DNA from: Flavobacteriales bacterium
GTDB taxonomy: Bacteria > Bacteroidota > Bacteroidia > Flavobacteriales_D > Crocinitomicaceae
Reading direction: 5' to 3'
DNA: 64,000 nucleotides
NCBI GenBank assembly: GCA_947491305.1
Contig: CANLIL010000007.1
Location: 1 to 64,000, forward strand
How positions within the stretch are numbered: position 1 is the first letter of the stretch; each line of letters begins with the position of its first letter. Both the position numbers and the translations under genes were made by a program. Below are positions 39,491-50,741 of the stretch, one piece after another. Under the pieces are notes generated by a model, which did no database searches, was not told where the DNA came from, and saw only the letters and a program-made list of their open reading frames with translations.

Positions 39491-39606
39491 GCTTTGTTAA
39501 TTCTTCTCAAATTTACATTTTTTAATCTTTCAATTGATGCATTAACAATGAATGCTCTATATTTGTGACAATCTGTTATTGTATTTTTGCATTTTAATTC
39601 CAACTC

Positions 39607-40374
39607 ATGAAAAATATCTTTCTTTTATTAATTATAGTTCAAACGTTCGTTGCTTGTAACAATGAAGCAAACAAACCAATTGAAAAAGAAACTAAACCTG
39701 AAACAGCAACAAAAAAGTTATCAGTTGAAGAACAAGCAAAAACACATATAATGCGTGCATTATCAATTCCATCGAATGAAAAATTCACCTACACGATTTA
39801 CAAAGAACATTTAGACGGCGATGATAAAATAGATGCCATTATCACGCTTAATCGTTTTGAAAATGCTAAAAGCGACGCTGTAAAATCCCCTAATCCTGCT
39901 TTGTACTCAAAATTTGGTTACATGGGATATTACAATTTTATCTTCTATTACGATGGGGAATTAAATTTGATTTCTCCTCAAATTGTCGTTGCTTCTAATG
40001 CAAACGTTCCACTAAAAGTAAGCTTTGAAAATGTTTATTCATTAGCATATAAAGATGCAATAGTCGAATACCATGTTTCGAATGCAGGTTACAGAGAATA
40101 CTTTACAATTGTCAATCATACGCCAAAAAGTTATTTCAAATGGAAAAATTTTGACGGAGTATTAAAAGGAACACAAGAAGCTTTTACGTTTAGCTATTCC
40201 GACGGAACAATGGGACCGCTGAAAGATATTTTAATCTATAAAGCCAACTTCCAACAACCTTCTGCAGGAACAGATCCAAATACCTATGAACCAAAACTTG
40301 CAGCTTCAAAAGAATTAGCTTACCGCTTCTTTTATCATACTGAGACAGATAAGTATATGACTAAGAATAAGTAA
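39607..40374 (+). CDS. Hypothetical lipoprotein
   Basis: Lipobox-like MKNIFLLLIIVQTFVAC. Confidence 0.7.
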   Translation: MKNIFLLLIIVQTFVACNNEANKPIEKETKPETATKKLSVEEQAKTHIMRALSIPSNEKFTYTIYKEHLDGDDKIDAIITLNRFENAKSDAVKSPNPALYSKFGYMGYYNFIFYYDGELNLISPQIVVASNANVPLKVSFENVYSLAYKDAIVEYHVSNAGYREYFTIVNHTPKSYFKWKNFDGVLKGTQEAFTFSYSDGTMGPLKDILIYKANFQQPSAGTDPNTYEPKLAASKELAYRFFYHTETDKYMTKNK

Positions 40375-40409
40375 GGATTAACAATTTTCTATGATCGAAG
40401 AATAATTGT

Positions 40410-40600
40410 ACTTAGCGCGAAGCACCTAATCCAAATCGCAAGCGCAAGAACCCCTAAATTTTCCAAGATTTAGCCATGAAGCATGCGTAATTGCGCCCAA
40501 GCCCATGCGATAGCATTGGCTGATCAGGGCAAAGCATGCAGCAATGCGAAATTGGCGATTTTCATGAAACGCAGTGGAATGAAAAAAATCCTAAGAAAAT
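40410..40600. repeat. Compositionally distinct intergenic block, possible degenerate dispersed repeat
   Basis: GC-richer than flanks; repeated GCATGC and GCAATGCG-like words; GCCCATGC-GATA-GCATTGGC hairpin; no credible CDS. Confidence 0.35.
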
Positions 40601-40749
40601 TTGAAATGCACTTTTTACAAATAAGTGTTTATTTTTTTTATAGAATTTGTGAGGTCACTTCGTTTAGTTGTTTCTTTTTTTGCTAAGGAAAAAAGAAAGA
40701 AGAAATTATTTAATTTAAGTTTATAAGCTTGTGCATACAAAAACACTCA

Positions 40750-40782
40750 AAAAAAAGTGGCTATTTTTCAATAGCCACTTTC
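40750..40782 (-). terminator. Intrinsic terminator of TonB receptor gene
   Basis: AAAGTGGCTATT-TTTC-AATAGCCACTTT with A-run on plus strand. Confidence 0.87.
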
Positions 40783-40803
40783 GTTATTTTAATAATTCTC
40801 CCA

Positions 40804-43224
40804 TCAAAAATTCCCTCTCAAAGTAACAATAAAGTTTCTGCCTGGAGCTGAAATATTAGAAGCAAAAACGCGGTAATTTTGATCTAACATATTTTCACAC
40901 GCTACTTGTACACCAATAAATTTATTGAATTGGTAATTCACTTTTGCATTTACTGTAAACCAAGATGGCATTCCAGTTGGTAAAGCATAAGCCTCATTAT
41001 CTTCTCCTGAATTACTGTAATCAGAAATATTTTTAGCACCACTGTAATTCACAAATAAATCTCCTTTGAATTTTTTGTCGATTACTTGTAAACCAAATTT
41101 ACCAAATACAGGAGGAATGTGATCTAATGGAACGATACCATTATCTGAAACGATACGAGCATGCGTATAGTTATAGGTTGCGTAATAGTTTACATTGTAA
41201 TTTATTCGTCCATTAATCGCCAATTCTAAGCCATACATAAATGCTTTGTTCGCATTTGTTGTTGCAACAACTTGACTCATTGTTCCACCATATAAAATAG
41301 AATCTTGACCATTATACGTAAAGTTTTGAGTCGTTAATGCATTTCTATACCATGTGTAATAACCAGTTGCTTGAATATTAAATTCATCACTAAATCGATG
41401 TCCAATTCCAACTTCGCCATTGTAGGTGTATTCTGGTTTTAAATTGGCATTTGGAACAGTTATTTTTCCAGGAGTTGATTCAAATACTTTACTCAAATCA
41501 TCCACATTTGGCGCTCTAAATCCAGTTGAAAAAACAGCTGTCAAACGAGTTTCTAATGAAGGCATGTAAATGATTCCAATATTTCCATTCAATGCACTGT
41601 TGTTTTGATTTGCATCTTTGAAAGGGAAATTAAAAAATGTAGTATCAGTAAATTTTGCATTAAGTCCAACATTCGAGAAACGTAAACCATCATTTAATAT
41701 TAATTTATCTGAAATTTCCCACGTATGCGTTGCATAAACAGCAACTGATTGCATAGAAGCACCTCCAGAAGCATACCGCGTATCCAACGGAGATTCAACT
41801 GCTGTAGTTATGTTTTTTGTAAATGCTGTTGAGTTAACAGAATTGTACCAACCCTCAACGCCATAACGTACTTCATGATTTCCAATTCCTTTGGAAAAAT
41901 CTAAATTTGCACTGTACACATTTAAATTTTCAACGCGGTGATTTTGATTATTGTTGTTGAATTTACGATCAATTCTACTTTCTTCAATTTGCTGATACGC
42001 TAAAATAAAACGTGCTTCGTCATAGAATTTTGTTGGTTTTGATAACTCAAGCATGTATGATGTCAATAGCCTTTTTTGAGGGCCATAATACCATTCTGCA
42101 AATTTTGGTTTAGAACCTGAAAGCAAGGTTAAACGATCGTAGCGGTCAATGTTCGATGAAGTAGAATATTGTAAATTAACCGTATGCTTCACATTTGCAT
42201 TTTGTTGGTATAAGAATTTTTGTAAGATATCGTACTGAGAATAACCTGAACCAACTTGAAGATTCGTGTCTGTGTTCATCACCATCGAATCCTTTCCATT
42301 AATTCTCTCTGAATACCACGTTCTTGCGCCGAAATTACCGACTTCAGTTGCTCTGTATGCACCCTGACGTAAATCACCAAATTTAGAATACGTAAACGAT
42401 GTTAATGATCCGAATTTTTTACCGCCAACTGCAACATCCGCATGCGCCGCATAACCAGAAACAGCAGACATGTAACGCGTATATGCATTTGATTTCACCA
42501 CTAACTTACCATTATTAGATAATAGAGGGTTTTTAGTTGTAAATGACATTACTCCGCCAAGAGCATCCGAACCGTAAACAACCGATCCAGGACCATAAAC
42601 GATTTCAACACGATCCATGATGGCATTGTCTAAGGTCAACACATTTTGTAAATGTCCGCCTCGATAAATTGCATTGTTCATTCGAACTCCATCAACAACC
42701 ATCAACACTTTATTGGTTTCAAATCCACGAATTATCGGACTTCCGCCACCTAATTGTGATTTTTGAACCATCACATTTCCTGAATTAGCCAACACATCAG
42801 CAGTAGATGATTGATTCATATCTTGGATTTCTCGCGCAGAAAGAACTTGAATCTTTTGAGAAACATCTTTTTTCTTTTCTTCAAAACGACTCGCTGAAAT
42901 AACAACTTCATCCAATTGATTGAAGTTTTCGACCATTTTAACGGTATAATTCAAGCTTTTTAACCGATCTAAACTTGTATAATACAAATCAAAACTAGGG
43001 TGTCTAAAATAAATATCTTGCGTTGGCGCACAATCTTTCACGTTTATGATGCCATCTTCACCAGATACTGCAAAAGGATAGCCTTCGTTTGATTTAAAGA
43101 TTTGAACATTTGACAAAGGCTGAAGCGTATGTTGATCTACAACAGTAATTTTTTGTGTTTGTAATTGCGCTTGAACACTTATAAATAAGCACATACAAAC
43201 GAAAAGTAACTTAATTTTTTTCAT
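40804..43224 (-). CDS. TonB-dependent receptor (substrate unknown)
   Basis: Signal peptide, N-terminal carboxypeptidase-like domain, LGGGSPIIRGFETNKVLMVVDGVRMNNAIYRGGHLQNV plug, GRNFIVTLRGNF C-term. Confidence 0.92.
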   Translation of the reverse strand: MKKIKLLFVCMCLFISVQAQLQTQKITVVDQHTLQPLSNVQIFKSNEGYPFAVSGEDGIINVKDCAPTQDIYFRHPSFDLYYTSLDRLKSLNYTVKMVENFNQLDEVVISASRFEEKKKDVSQKIQVLSAREIQDMNQSSTADVLANSGNVMVQKSQLGGGSPIIRGFETNKVLMVVDGVRMNNAIYRGGHLQNVLTLDNAIMDRVEIVYGPGSVVYGSDALGGVMSFTTKNPLLSNNGKLVVKSNAYTRYMSAVSGYAAHADVAVGGKKFGSLTSFTYSKFGDLRQGAYRATEVGNFGARTWYSERINGKDSMVMNTDTNLQVGSGYSQYDILQKFLYQQNANVKHTVNLQYSTSSNIDRYDRLTLLSGSKPKFAEWYYGPQKRLLTSYMLELSKPTKFYDEARFILAYQQIEESRIDRKFNNNNQNHRVENLNVYSANLDFSKGIGNHEVRYGVEGWYNSVNSTAFTKNITTAVESPLDTRYASGGASMQSVAVYATHTWEISDKLILNDGLRFSNVGLNAKFTDTTFFNFPFKDANQNNSALNGNIGIIYMPSLETRLTAVFSTGFRAPNVDDLSKVFESTPGKITVPNANLKPEYTYNGEVGIGHRFSDEFNIQATGYYTWYRNALTTQNFTYNGQDSILYGGTMSQVVATTNANKAFMYGLELAINGRINYNVNYYATYNYTHARIVSDNGIVPLDHIPPVFGKFGLQVIDKKFKGDLFVNYSGAKNISDYSNSGEDNEAYALPTGMPSWFTVNAKVNYQFNKFIGVQVACENMLDQNYRVFASNISAPGRNFIVTLRGNF

Positions 43225-43252
43225 TTTAATTTTTTAATTCAAAAATCGGTCA

Positions 43253-43284
43253 GCTGAATAATATTCAGCAACCAGTATTATTCA
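43253..43284. promoter_or_regulatory. Overlapping palindromes upstream of TonB receptor
   Basis: GCTGAATA-a-TATTCAGC (43253-43269) overlaps TGAATAATA-N12-TATTATTCA (43255-43284). Confidence 0.45.
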
Positions 43285-43305
43285 AACATCCATTTATGTT
43301 GAATG

Positions 43306-43323
43306 ATTCGAACGCATTCGAAT
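43306..43323. promoter_or_regulatory. Inverted repeat ATTCGAA-CGCA-TTCGAAT
   Basis: Perfect 7-bp arms, 4-nt loop, just downstream of the 43326 stop. Confidence 0.4.
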
Positions 43324-43325
43324 GT

Positions 43326-43868
43326 TTATGAAATAAAAAATGAATTGGGTGGTGGTGTTTCAATTGATGGATCTATTGTCTCCAATTGAAACGTGTATTG
43401 AAAAAAATCTTTTAAATGTAGAATTGGTAGGGATTTTTCAAGCGTGAAATTAACTTCGTTTAATACAAAGGGAACTTGAATAATTTTAAAAAATTTACTC
43501 AACGATTGCGAATTTTTTTCATCACCCAAATTGGATGAAACGTACTGTTTTAAATCTTTGAACAATTGCGTTTCTTGATCATCGGAAACACATTTAAAGT
43601 AATGAATGCCTTTTTTGGATGTTCCTCTGTAAACAACATCATACAAGTGTCCATCTAATTCAAACTCATGCTTTTTATGCCAAACTAATTCCTTGATTTC
43701 TTTCTGATTGAATTGGAATGCAATCAATTGTTTTTGAGGCACTCCCAGCTTAATCAAACTTTTTAATTCCTTTTTTATCTTGAATTTTGAAAATTCAAAA
43801 TAGCCAACAAACCCGATCAGTTGCCAACTTATGATACCAAAAAGAAGAAAAGATAAAATTCGTCTCAC
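43326..43868 (-). CDS. Hypothetical membrane-anchored protein preceding TonB receptor
   Basis: N-terminal hydrophobic segment; FELDGHLYDVVYRGTSKKGIHYFKCVSDD core; C-term ETPPPNSFFIS. Confidence 0.7.
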   Translation of the reverse strand: MRRILSFLLFGIISWQLIGFVGYFEFSKFKIKKELKSLIKLGVPQKQLIAFQFNQKEIKELVWHKKHEFELDGHLYDVVYRGTSKKGIHYFKCVSDDQETQLFKDLKQYVSSNLGDEKNSQSLSKFFKIIQVPFVLNEVNFTLEKSLPILHLKDFFQYTFQLETIDPSIETPPPNSFFIS

Positions 43869-43924
43869 AAAACAAATGTATATATTTGATTTCGATTACT
43901 AAAATTTATGCTCAAAAAGTTAAC

Positions 43925-44551
43925 ATGAAGCACTATTTAGAAGCACCTTCAACCTTTCGCTATGTCACACATGGTTCTGAAAAAGCACCTCATTTATTAA
44001 TCGTTTTACATGGTTATGGCCAATTAGCCGAATATTTCATTCAAAAATTCACCCACTTAGATTCCGATTTTTTCATCGTTGCGCCTGAAGGAATGCATCG
44101 TTTTTACTTGAAAGGAAGTAGTGGCCGCGTCGGAGCTTCATGGATGACAAAAGAAGAACGTCAATTAGACATTCAGACGAATTTGAATTGGCTCAATACC
44201 TTATTAGCAAAATTGACGTCCGTAAATACCTATCAAAAAATCAGTTTATTGGGATTTTCTCAAGGTGGAGCCACTGCAGCTCGTTGGTTTCATGCTACGA
44301 ACCAATTTGATCATTTCATCAGTTGGGCCAGTGTTTTTCCTCCGGATTTAGAACAGGAGCTAACTATAACACCAAACGCTACAAAAACCAACTTTTTTGT
44401 CATTGGAACCAACGATGAATTTGTAACACCAGATGAACAAACAAACTTGATTCAATCCTACCAATTGAAAGGCTACCAAACGATTGTTTACGAAGGAACA
44501 CATGCGATTGATTCAGCGTGTTTACAAAAATTAACAACTGCCATCAAATAA
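43925..44551 (+). CDS. Alpha/beta hydrolase (phospholipase/carboxylesterase family)
   Basis: LIVLHGYGQLAEYF; LLGFSQGGATAARW; catalytic His near GTHAID. ATG at 43925 (MKHYLEAP). Confidence 0.85.
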   Translation: MKHYLEAPSTFRYVTHGSEKAPHLLIVLHGYGQLAEYFIQKFTHLDSDFFIVAPEGMHRFYLKGSSGRVGASWMTKEERQLDIQTNLNWLNTLLAKLTSVNTYQKISLLGFSQGGATAARWFHATNQFDHFISWASVFPPDLEQELTITPNATKTNFFVIGTNDEFVTPDEQTNLIQSYQLKGYQTIVYEGTHAIDSACLQKLTTAIK

Positions 44552-44619
44552 TTTTATTTATTACCACGTTATTTGTTACAATTTCTGATATTTGCACTGA
44601 AATTTAATACATACAATAG

Positions 44620-45255
44620 ATGAAACTTTTAGTTGTACTTTTTGCATTCGTTGCATTCACTGGATTTGGTCAAGATGCTAAATCTCAAGCTGTTTTAGAT
44701 AAACTTTCAACAAAAATGAAAGGTTTAAAAACATTTTACATCGAATTTTCTGCTACAATTAAAAATTCTTCGTCAGGAACCAATGAAAATCAATCCGGAA
44801 AAGGTTGGGTAAAAAACAACAAATTTTATGCAGCGTATGGCGATAACACCATCATTTCTAACGGAATAAAAACATGGTCAGTTGTTAGAGACGAAAAATC
44901 TGTTTATGAAAGTGACGCATCCGACAAAGACGAGCAATCGTTGAATCCTAAAAAATTAATGACCATTTGGGAAACAGGGTTCAAAAACAAATACGACAAA
45001 GAAGATAAAATCAATAACGAAGCCGTTCACATCATCAACTTATTTCCAAAAAACCCTTCAAAAGTTGATTACCATACCATCACTTTATACATTTCTAAAG
45101 TTTCCAACGAACTAAAAAAAGCGGTAATGCGCTCTAAAGATGGTTCTACAATGGTTTACTTATTGACAAAATTCCAAGAAAACCCAGCAATCGACGATTC
45201 AAAATTTGTCTTCGACTTAAAAAAATTCCCGGGGTATAGCGTGATTAAGGATTGA
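44620..45255 (+). CDS. LolA-like outer-membrane lipoprotein carrier
   Basis: Signal peptide; LDKLSTKMKGLKTFYIEFSATIKNSS; KGWVKNNKFYAAYGDNTIISNGIKTW. Confidence 0.82.
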   Translation: MKLLVVLFAFVAFTGFGQDAKSQAVLDKLSTKMKGLKTFYIEFSATIKNSSSGTNENQSGKGWVKNNKFYAAYGDNTIISNGIKTWSVVRDEKSVYESDASDKDEQSLNPKKLMTIWETGFKNKYDKEDKINNEAVHIINLFPKNPSKVDYHTITLYISKVSNELKKAVMRSKDGSTMVYLLTKFQENPAIDDSKFVFDLKKFPGYSVIKD

Positions 45256-45262
45256 TCATCCT

Positions 45263-46612
45263 TTACTTCTTCTTTTTCTTCTTCTGACCTTTTGTAATTG
45301 GGCGACCGTACTTTTCTTGTTTCATTTTTTTCCAGTCCTTGCGAACGTTAACTTTTTGATTCTTCAACGATTTTTCGTGGAAAGCAGGTCCTACTTCGCG
45401 TTTCGTGATTTTGATTTGCGGTTCAGGCATGGTCGATTTCGGTTCCTCATCAAGAATCAATACATTCGAAATCGTAACCATTTCTGGGAACGGTAAATAT
45501 TCAATGCTTAAATCACCTAATTCTTCTTCAATCGCTTTCTGTTGTTTTTCTTCAAAAGGTGAAAAGAAACAAATCGCAGTTCCTTGTTGGTCTGCCCTAC
45601 CCGTTCTACCAACTCTGTGAATGAAATTCTCGAAATCTTCTGGCGCGTCAAAATTGATCACATGCGTTACACCTGTTATATCAACTCCACGTGAAATGAC
45701 ATCCGTAGCAACCAACAAATCAATTTCTCCTGTTTGAAATTGTCGTACCGTTTCAAAACGATTGTTTTGCGATTTATTGGAGTGAATTATTCCTAAACGT
45801 TCTTCAAAGTTCAATTCCAACCGTTCATGAACGATCGTTGCAAACGCTTTACTACTCGTGAAAACCAAGACTTTTTTCATGTCTTCATCGGTTTCAAGCA
45901 AATGTTGCAATAAATTCAATTTGGTATTGAAATTGGCTACTTTATACCCTTCTAATTTGATACTTTCCAAAGGTGTTCCAGCAGGAGCTGCTTCCACTTT
46001 TACAGGAGCAATAAAATAGTTTTCGATCAATGCTTCCACGTCTTCGTTCATGGTTGCAGAGAAAAACAAACTTTGTTTGCGTTCCGGTAAAATATCTAGA
46101 ATATTCGTTAGCTGCGTTCTAAATCCAAGGTCAAACATTTCGTCCACCTCATCCACGATTAAGCGCTTGATGTTTTTCAAAGCTAAATCTCCACGTAAAA
46201 CTAAATCTAACAAACGTCCTGGAGTCGCAACCAAAGCATCTAAACCAAGTGAAACTTCTTCTGCTTGTGTTCGGATGTTTGCTCCACCATAAACCCCAAC
46301 TACTGTAAAAGTCATGTACTTGGTTAACTTTTCGATTTCCTCTACTACTTGCATCACCAATTCACGCGTTGGAACAATGATTAATATTTGTGGCAAACGA
46401 TCTTTTGTAAAGTTCCATTGGCGCAAGGTTGGCAATAAAAACGCTAAAGTTTTACCCGTTCCTGTTTGCGCGATACCCAACATGTCTTTTCCGGACATAA
46501 CGACAGAAAAAGCTTTTTGCTGAATGGTTGTTGGTGTTTCAAAACCTAAATCATCCAATGCGTTTAACAAGGGTTTAGTTAAGTTTAAATCACGAAATGT
46601 ACTATTTTCCAT
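45263..46612 (-). CDS. DEAD/DEAH-box RNA helicase
   Basis: AQTGTGKTLAFLLP, VDEVDEMFDLGF (DEVD), FSATM, HRVGRTGRADQQG, lysine-rich tail. Confidence 0.94.
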   Translation of the reverse strand: MENSTFRDLNLTKPLLNALDDLGFETPTTIQQKAFSVVMSGKDMLGIAQTGTGKTLAFLLPTLRQWNFTKDRLPQILIIVPTRELVMQVVEEIEKLTKYMTFTVVGVYGGANIRTQAEEVSLGLDALVATPGRLLDLVLRGDLALKNIKRLIVDEVDEMFDLGFRTQLTNILDILPERKQSLFFSATMNEDVEALIENYFIAPVKVEAAPAGTPLESIKLEGYKVANFNTKLNLLQHLLETDEDMKKVLVFTSSKAFATIVHERLELNFEERLGIIHSNKSQNNRFETVRQFQTGEIDLLVATDVISRGVDITGVTHVINFDAPEDFENFIHRVGRTGRADQQGTAICFFSPFEEKQQKAIEEELGDLSIEYLPFPEMVTISNVLILDEEPKSTMPEPQIKITKREVGPAFHEKSLKNQKVNVRKDWKKMKQEKYGRPITKGQKKKKKK

Positions 46613-46641
46613 TTTAATTTTTTACGTGTGAAGCCACACTT

Positions 46642-48642
46642 TTAATATGCTAAGAGTGCATTAATCGCCTCTCTTAGTCGTTCTTTTGGTAAAAATTGTG
46701 TTTCCAATGAAACCGCAAAAGGAACTGGTGTATCCAACGAAGCAACACGTTTCACTGGTGCATCTAAATCTTGGAAGCAGTTTTCAGTGATTAAAGCAAC
46801 CAATTCACCGCCAATTCCCCCTGTCATGCAATCTTCGTGCAATACTAAAACTTTACCAGTTTTTCGCGCTGCAGCATAAATTGCTTCAGTGTCCAACGGT
46901 AACAAGGTTCTTAAATCTACAATTTCAGCTGTTACTTCTGGCATTTCAGCCAAAATTTCTGTCGCCCAATGAACTCCCAAACCATAGGTTACAATCGTTA
47001 AATCGTTACCCGTTTGAACCGTTCTAGCCTTCCCAATTTCAACTGTGTAATAATCAGATGGAATTTCTTCCTTCAAACTTCTGTATAAATATTTGTGTTC
47101 AAATACCATGACTGGATTTGGATCTTCTATAGCAGCATTCAATAATCCCTTTGCATCGTAAGGAGTGGATGCGTAAACTATTTTTAATCCTGGTGTATGA
47201 AAAAACCACGCTTCGTTGCTTTGAGAATGAAAAGGTCCTGCGGCAGTTCCTGCACCCGTAGGCATTCGAACTACAACATCCGCATTTTGCCCCCAACGCC
47301 AATGAATTTTTGCTAAATTATTGATAATTTGATTGAAGCCACACGTAACAAAATCAGCAAATTGCATTTCAACAATCGCTTTCATTCCAGCAATCGATAA
47401 GCCTAATCCTGCGCCAACAATCGCTGATTCACAAATTGGTGTATTGCGCACGCGACCTTTTCCAAACTGCTCAACAAATCCCTCTGTTACTTTAAACGCA
47501 CCACCATATTCGGCGATATCTTGTCCCATAATTACCAATTCTGGGTATTTTTCCATCGACTGACGCAACGCATCTTGAATGGCATCAATAAAACGTTTTT
47601 CGGCTTTTTCGCCACTTGCAACTTGAACAGCTTGTTCAAACGGTGCATATACATCTGTGGTTTCTTTATCCAACGAAGCAACAATCGCAGGAGCGGCATT
47701 CGCCTCATCGAAACCAGTTTGTATTTCAGACTTAAACGTTTCACGAATTTCGTTTTCTTTAGCGTCTGTTAAAACACCTATTTCCTTTAAATACAATTCA
47801 TAATTTGCAACAGGATCAAATTTCTCCCACTCTTCTTGCAATCCTTCAGGATAATATTTTGTACCTGATGCTTCTTCGTGACCGCGCATTCTGAAAGTCA
47901 TTAACTCCAATAAAAATGGTTTCGGTTCCACACGAATTTCTTCGTTGATTTTACGAACCGTTCGAATCACTTCCAAAATATTGTTTCCATCCACTTGAAC
48001 AGCTTCCATACCGTACCCAATACCTTTATCAATGAATTGTTTACATCTAAATTGTTCTTCTGAAGGCGTTGATAATCCCCAACAATTATTTTCAACCGCA
48101 AAAATTACGGGTAAATCCCACACACTTGCGACGTTTAATGACTCATGAAAATCACCTTCAGAGGCACCACCATCGCCGGTAAAAACGATTGTAGATTTTT
48201 TTTCATTCTTTAATTTTGCTGCTAGGGCGATTCCGTCTGCGATACCTAATTGAGGGCCCAAATGCGAAATCATGCCAACAATTTTATAGTCTTGTGTTCC
48301 AAAGTGAAACGAGCGATCTCTTCCTTTTGTAAAACCAGCTTCCTTCCCTTGAAATTGAGCAAAAAGTCTATTCAAAGGAATGCCACGTGTGGTAAAAACA
48401 CCTAAATTACGGTGCATCGGTAAAATATATTCATCTTGGTTCATTGCATACGCGCAACCGACAGAAATTCCTTCTTGTCCCCAACCAGAAAACCATTTTG
48501 TAATTTTCCCTTGACGCAATAGAATCAGCATTTTCTCTTCAATCATACGCGGTTTTAAGAGCGTTTTATAGATTGTCACTAATTCCTGATCATCAAAACC
48601 TTCACGGTTAAAAGTGGTATATAATTTATCTAATTTTTCCAT
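46642..48642 (-). CDS. Fused alpha+beta E1 of branched-chain/2-oxoacid dehydrogenase
   Basis: FTGDGGASEGDFHESLNVASVW plus beta-type transketolase domain (MGQDIAEYGGAFKVTEGF; LPLDTEAIYAAARKTGKVLVLHED). Confidence 0.93.
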   Translation of the reverse strand: MEKLDKLYTTFNREGFDDQELVTIYKTLLKPRMIEEKMLILLRQGKITKWFSGWGQEGISVGCAYAMNQDEYILPMHRNLGVFTTRGIPLNRLFAQFQGKEAGFTKGRDRSFHFGTQDYKIVGMISHLGPQLGIADGIALAAKLKNEKKSTIVFTGDGGASEGDFHESLNVASVWDLPVIFAVENNCWGLSTPSEEQFRCKQFIDKGIGYGMEAVQVDGNNILEVIRTVRKINEEIRVEPKPFLLELMTFRMRGHEEASGTKYYPEGLQEEWEKFDPVANYELYLKEIGVLTDAKENEIRETFKSEIQTGFDEANAAPAIVASLDKETTDVYAPFEQAVQVASGEKAEKRFIDAIQDALRQSMEKYPELVIMGQDIAEYGGAFKVTEGFVEQFGKGRVRNTPICESAIVGAGLGLSIAGMKAIVEMQFADFVTCGFNQIINNLAKIHWRWGQNADVVVRMPTGAGTAAGPFHSQSNEAWFFHTPGLKIVYASTPYDAKGLLNAAIEDPNPVMVFEHKYLYRSLKEEIPSDYYTVEIGKARTVQTGNDLTIVTYGLGVHWATEILAEMPEVTAEIVDLRTLLPLDTEAIYAAARKTGKVLVLHEDCMTGGIGGELVALITENCFQDLDAPVKRVASLDTPVPFAVSLETQFLPKERLREAINALLAY

Positions 48643-48724
48643 AAATTAAAATCGATCGAATAATTTACAAAATTAATGCAAATTGTCGGAGAACAAGCCT
48701 AGAAAGTGAAAAAGGTTGGAAATA

Positions 48725-48752
48725 AAAAAGGCTGATTCAAATGAACCAGCCT
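48725..48752 (-). terminator. Intrinsic terminator of gdhA
   Basis: Minus strand AGGCTGGTTCA-TT-TGAATCAGCCTTTTTT. Confidence 0.85.
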
Positions 48753-48772
48753 CTTCAGTATATTAAGATTGA

Positions 48773-50140
<1,368 letters not shown>

Positions 50141-50154
50141 TTAAATTAACGAAG

Positions 50155-50162
50155 CAAATGTA
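50155..50162 (-). promoter_or_regulatory. -7 element TACATTTG of gdhA
   Basis: Minus-strand TAnnTTTG match about 26 nt upstream of ATG. Confidence 0.5.
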
Positions 50163-50264
50163 AAAAAAATTAATTACTAAAAATGAAAAAACAACAACTG
50201 CTTCATAAATTGTTGATTAATTAAAAAATTGTTATTAAATAATAAAGTTTGAATGAATATATAA

Positions 50265-50296
50265 TTTGCATTTGATGGCAACTATTAATATATTTG
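50265..50296 (+). promoter_or_regulatory. Promoter TTTG-N20-TATATTTG upstream of 50333 gene
   Basis: TTTG 50265-50268; TATATTTG 50289-50296. Confidence 0.65.
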
Positions 50297-50332
50297 GCCG
50301 TACTAAGATTACTGAATAACAAAAACTATACA

Positions 50333-50731
50333 ATGAAAAATACTATTTTCTTAACTCTTTGCGCGCTATTTCTCATAAGTTTTAAAGGTCATTCTCAATC
50401 CTATGAAGTGATTTACATGACTGCTAATCAAGAAATACAATCAAAAATCGATCAAAATAAGGTTGCTGGAATAGAAATATTATCAGGAATTTGGAGTCAC
50501 CAAACCATAGGATTATCTGGTTTAAGCTCAACTCAGAAAGACGATTTAATAGCAATACTTTCAAAAAACAAAGAGATTCAAACAATCAAAATAAATGATG
50601 AGAATAATTTAATGATGATTGTATCAACACCAAAATTAACGAAAGAAGTTTTCAAAGATGTATTAGATCAATTCAATGTAATCATGACAGGATATACCGT
50701 AAATTATGAATTATTTATTGACAAAAACTAA
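50333..50731 (+). CDS. Hypothetical secreted protein
   Basis: Signal peptide MKNTIFLTLCALFLISFKGHSQ; ATG 50333 preferred, listed start precedes it. Confidence 0.7.
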   Translation: MKNTIFLTLCALFLISFKGHSQSYEVIYMTANQEIQSKIDQNKVAGIEILSGIWSHQTIGLSGLSSTQKDDLIAILSKNKEIQTIKINDENNLMMIVSTPKLTKEVFKDVLDQFNVIMTGYTVNYELFIDKN

Positions 50732-50741
50732 ACTAGAAATC

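Noticed and set aside
40483-40686. ORF of 67 aa in the odd intergenic block
   Set aside because: Atypical composition (MRNCAQAHAIALADQGKACSNAKL...FFFC), no start context or domain; treated as non-coding repeat candidate.
43306-43323. ATTCGAACGCATTCGAAT as terminator of the 43326-43868 gene
   Set aside because: Short stem without following U-tract on the minus strand; kept as a possible regulatory palindrome instead.
46625-46645. GTGTGAAGCCACACTTTT hairpin near the end of the E1 gene as a terminator
   Set aside because: Its U-tract points along the plus strand, while both flanking genes are on the minus strand.
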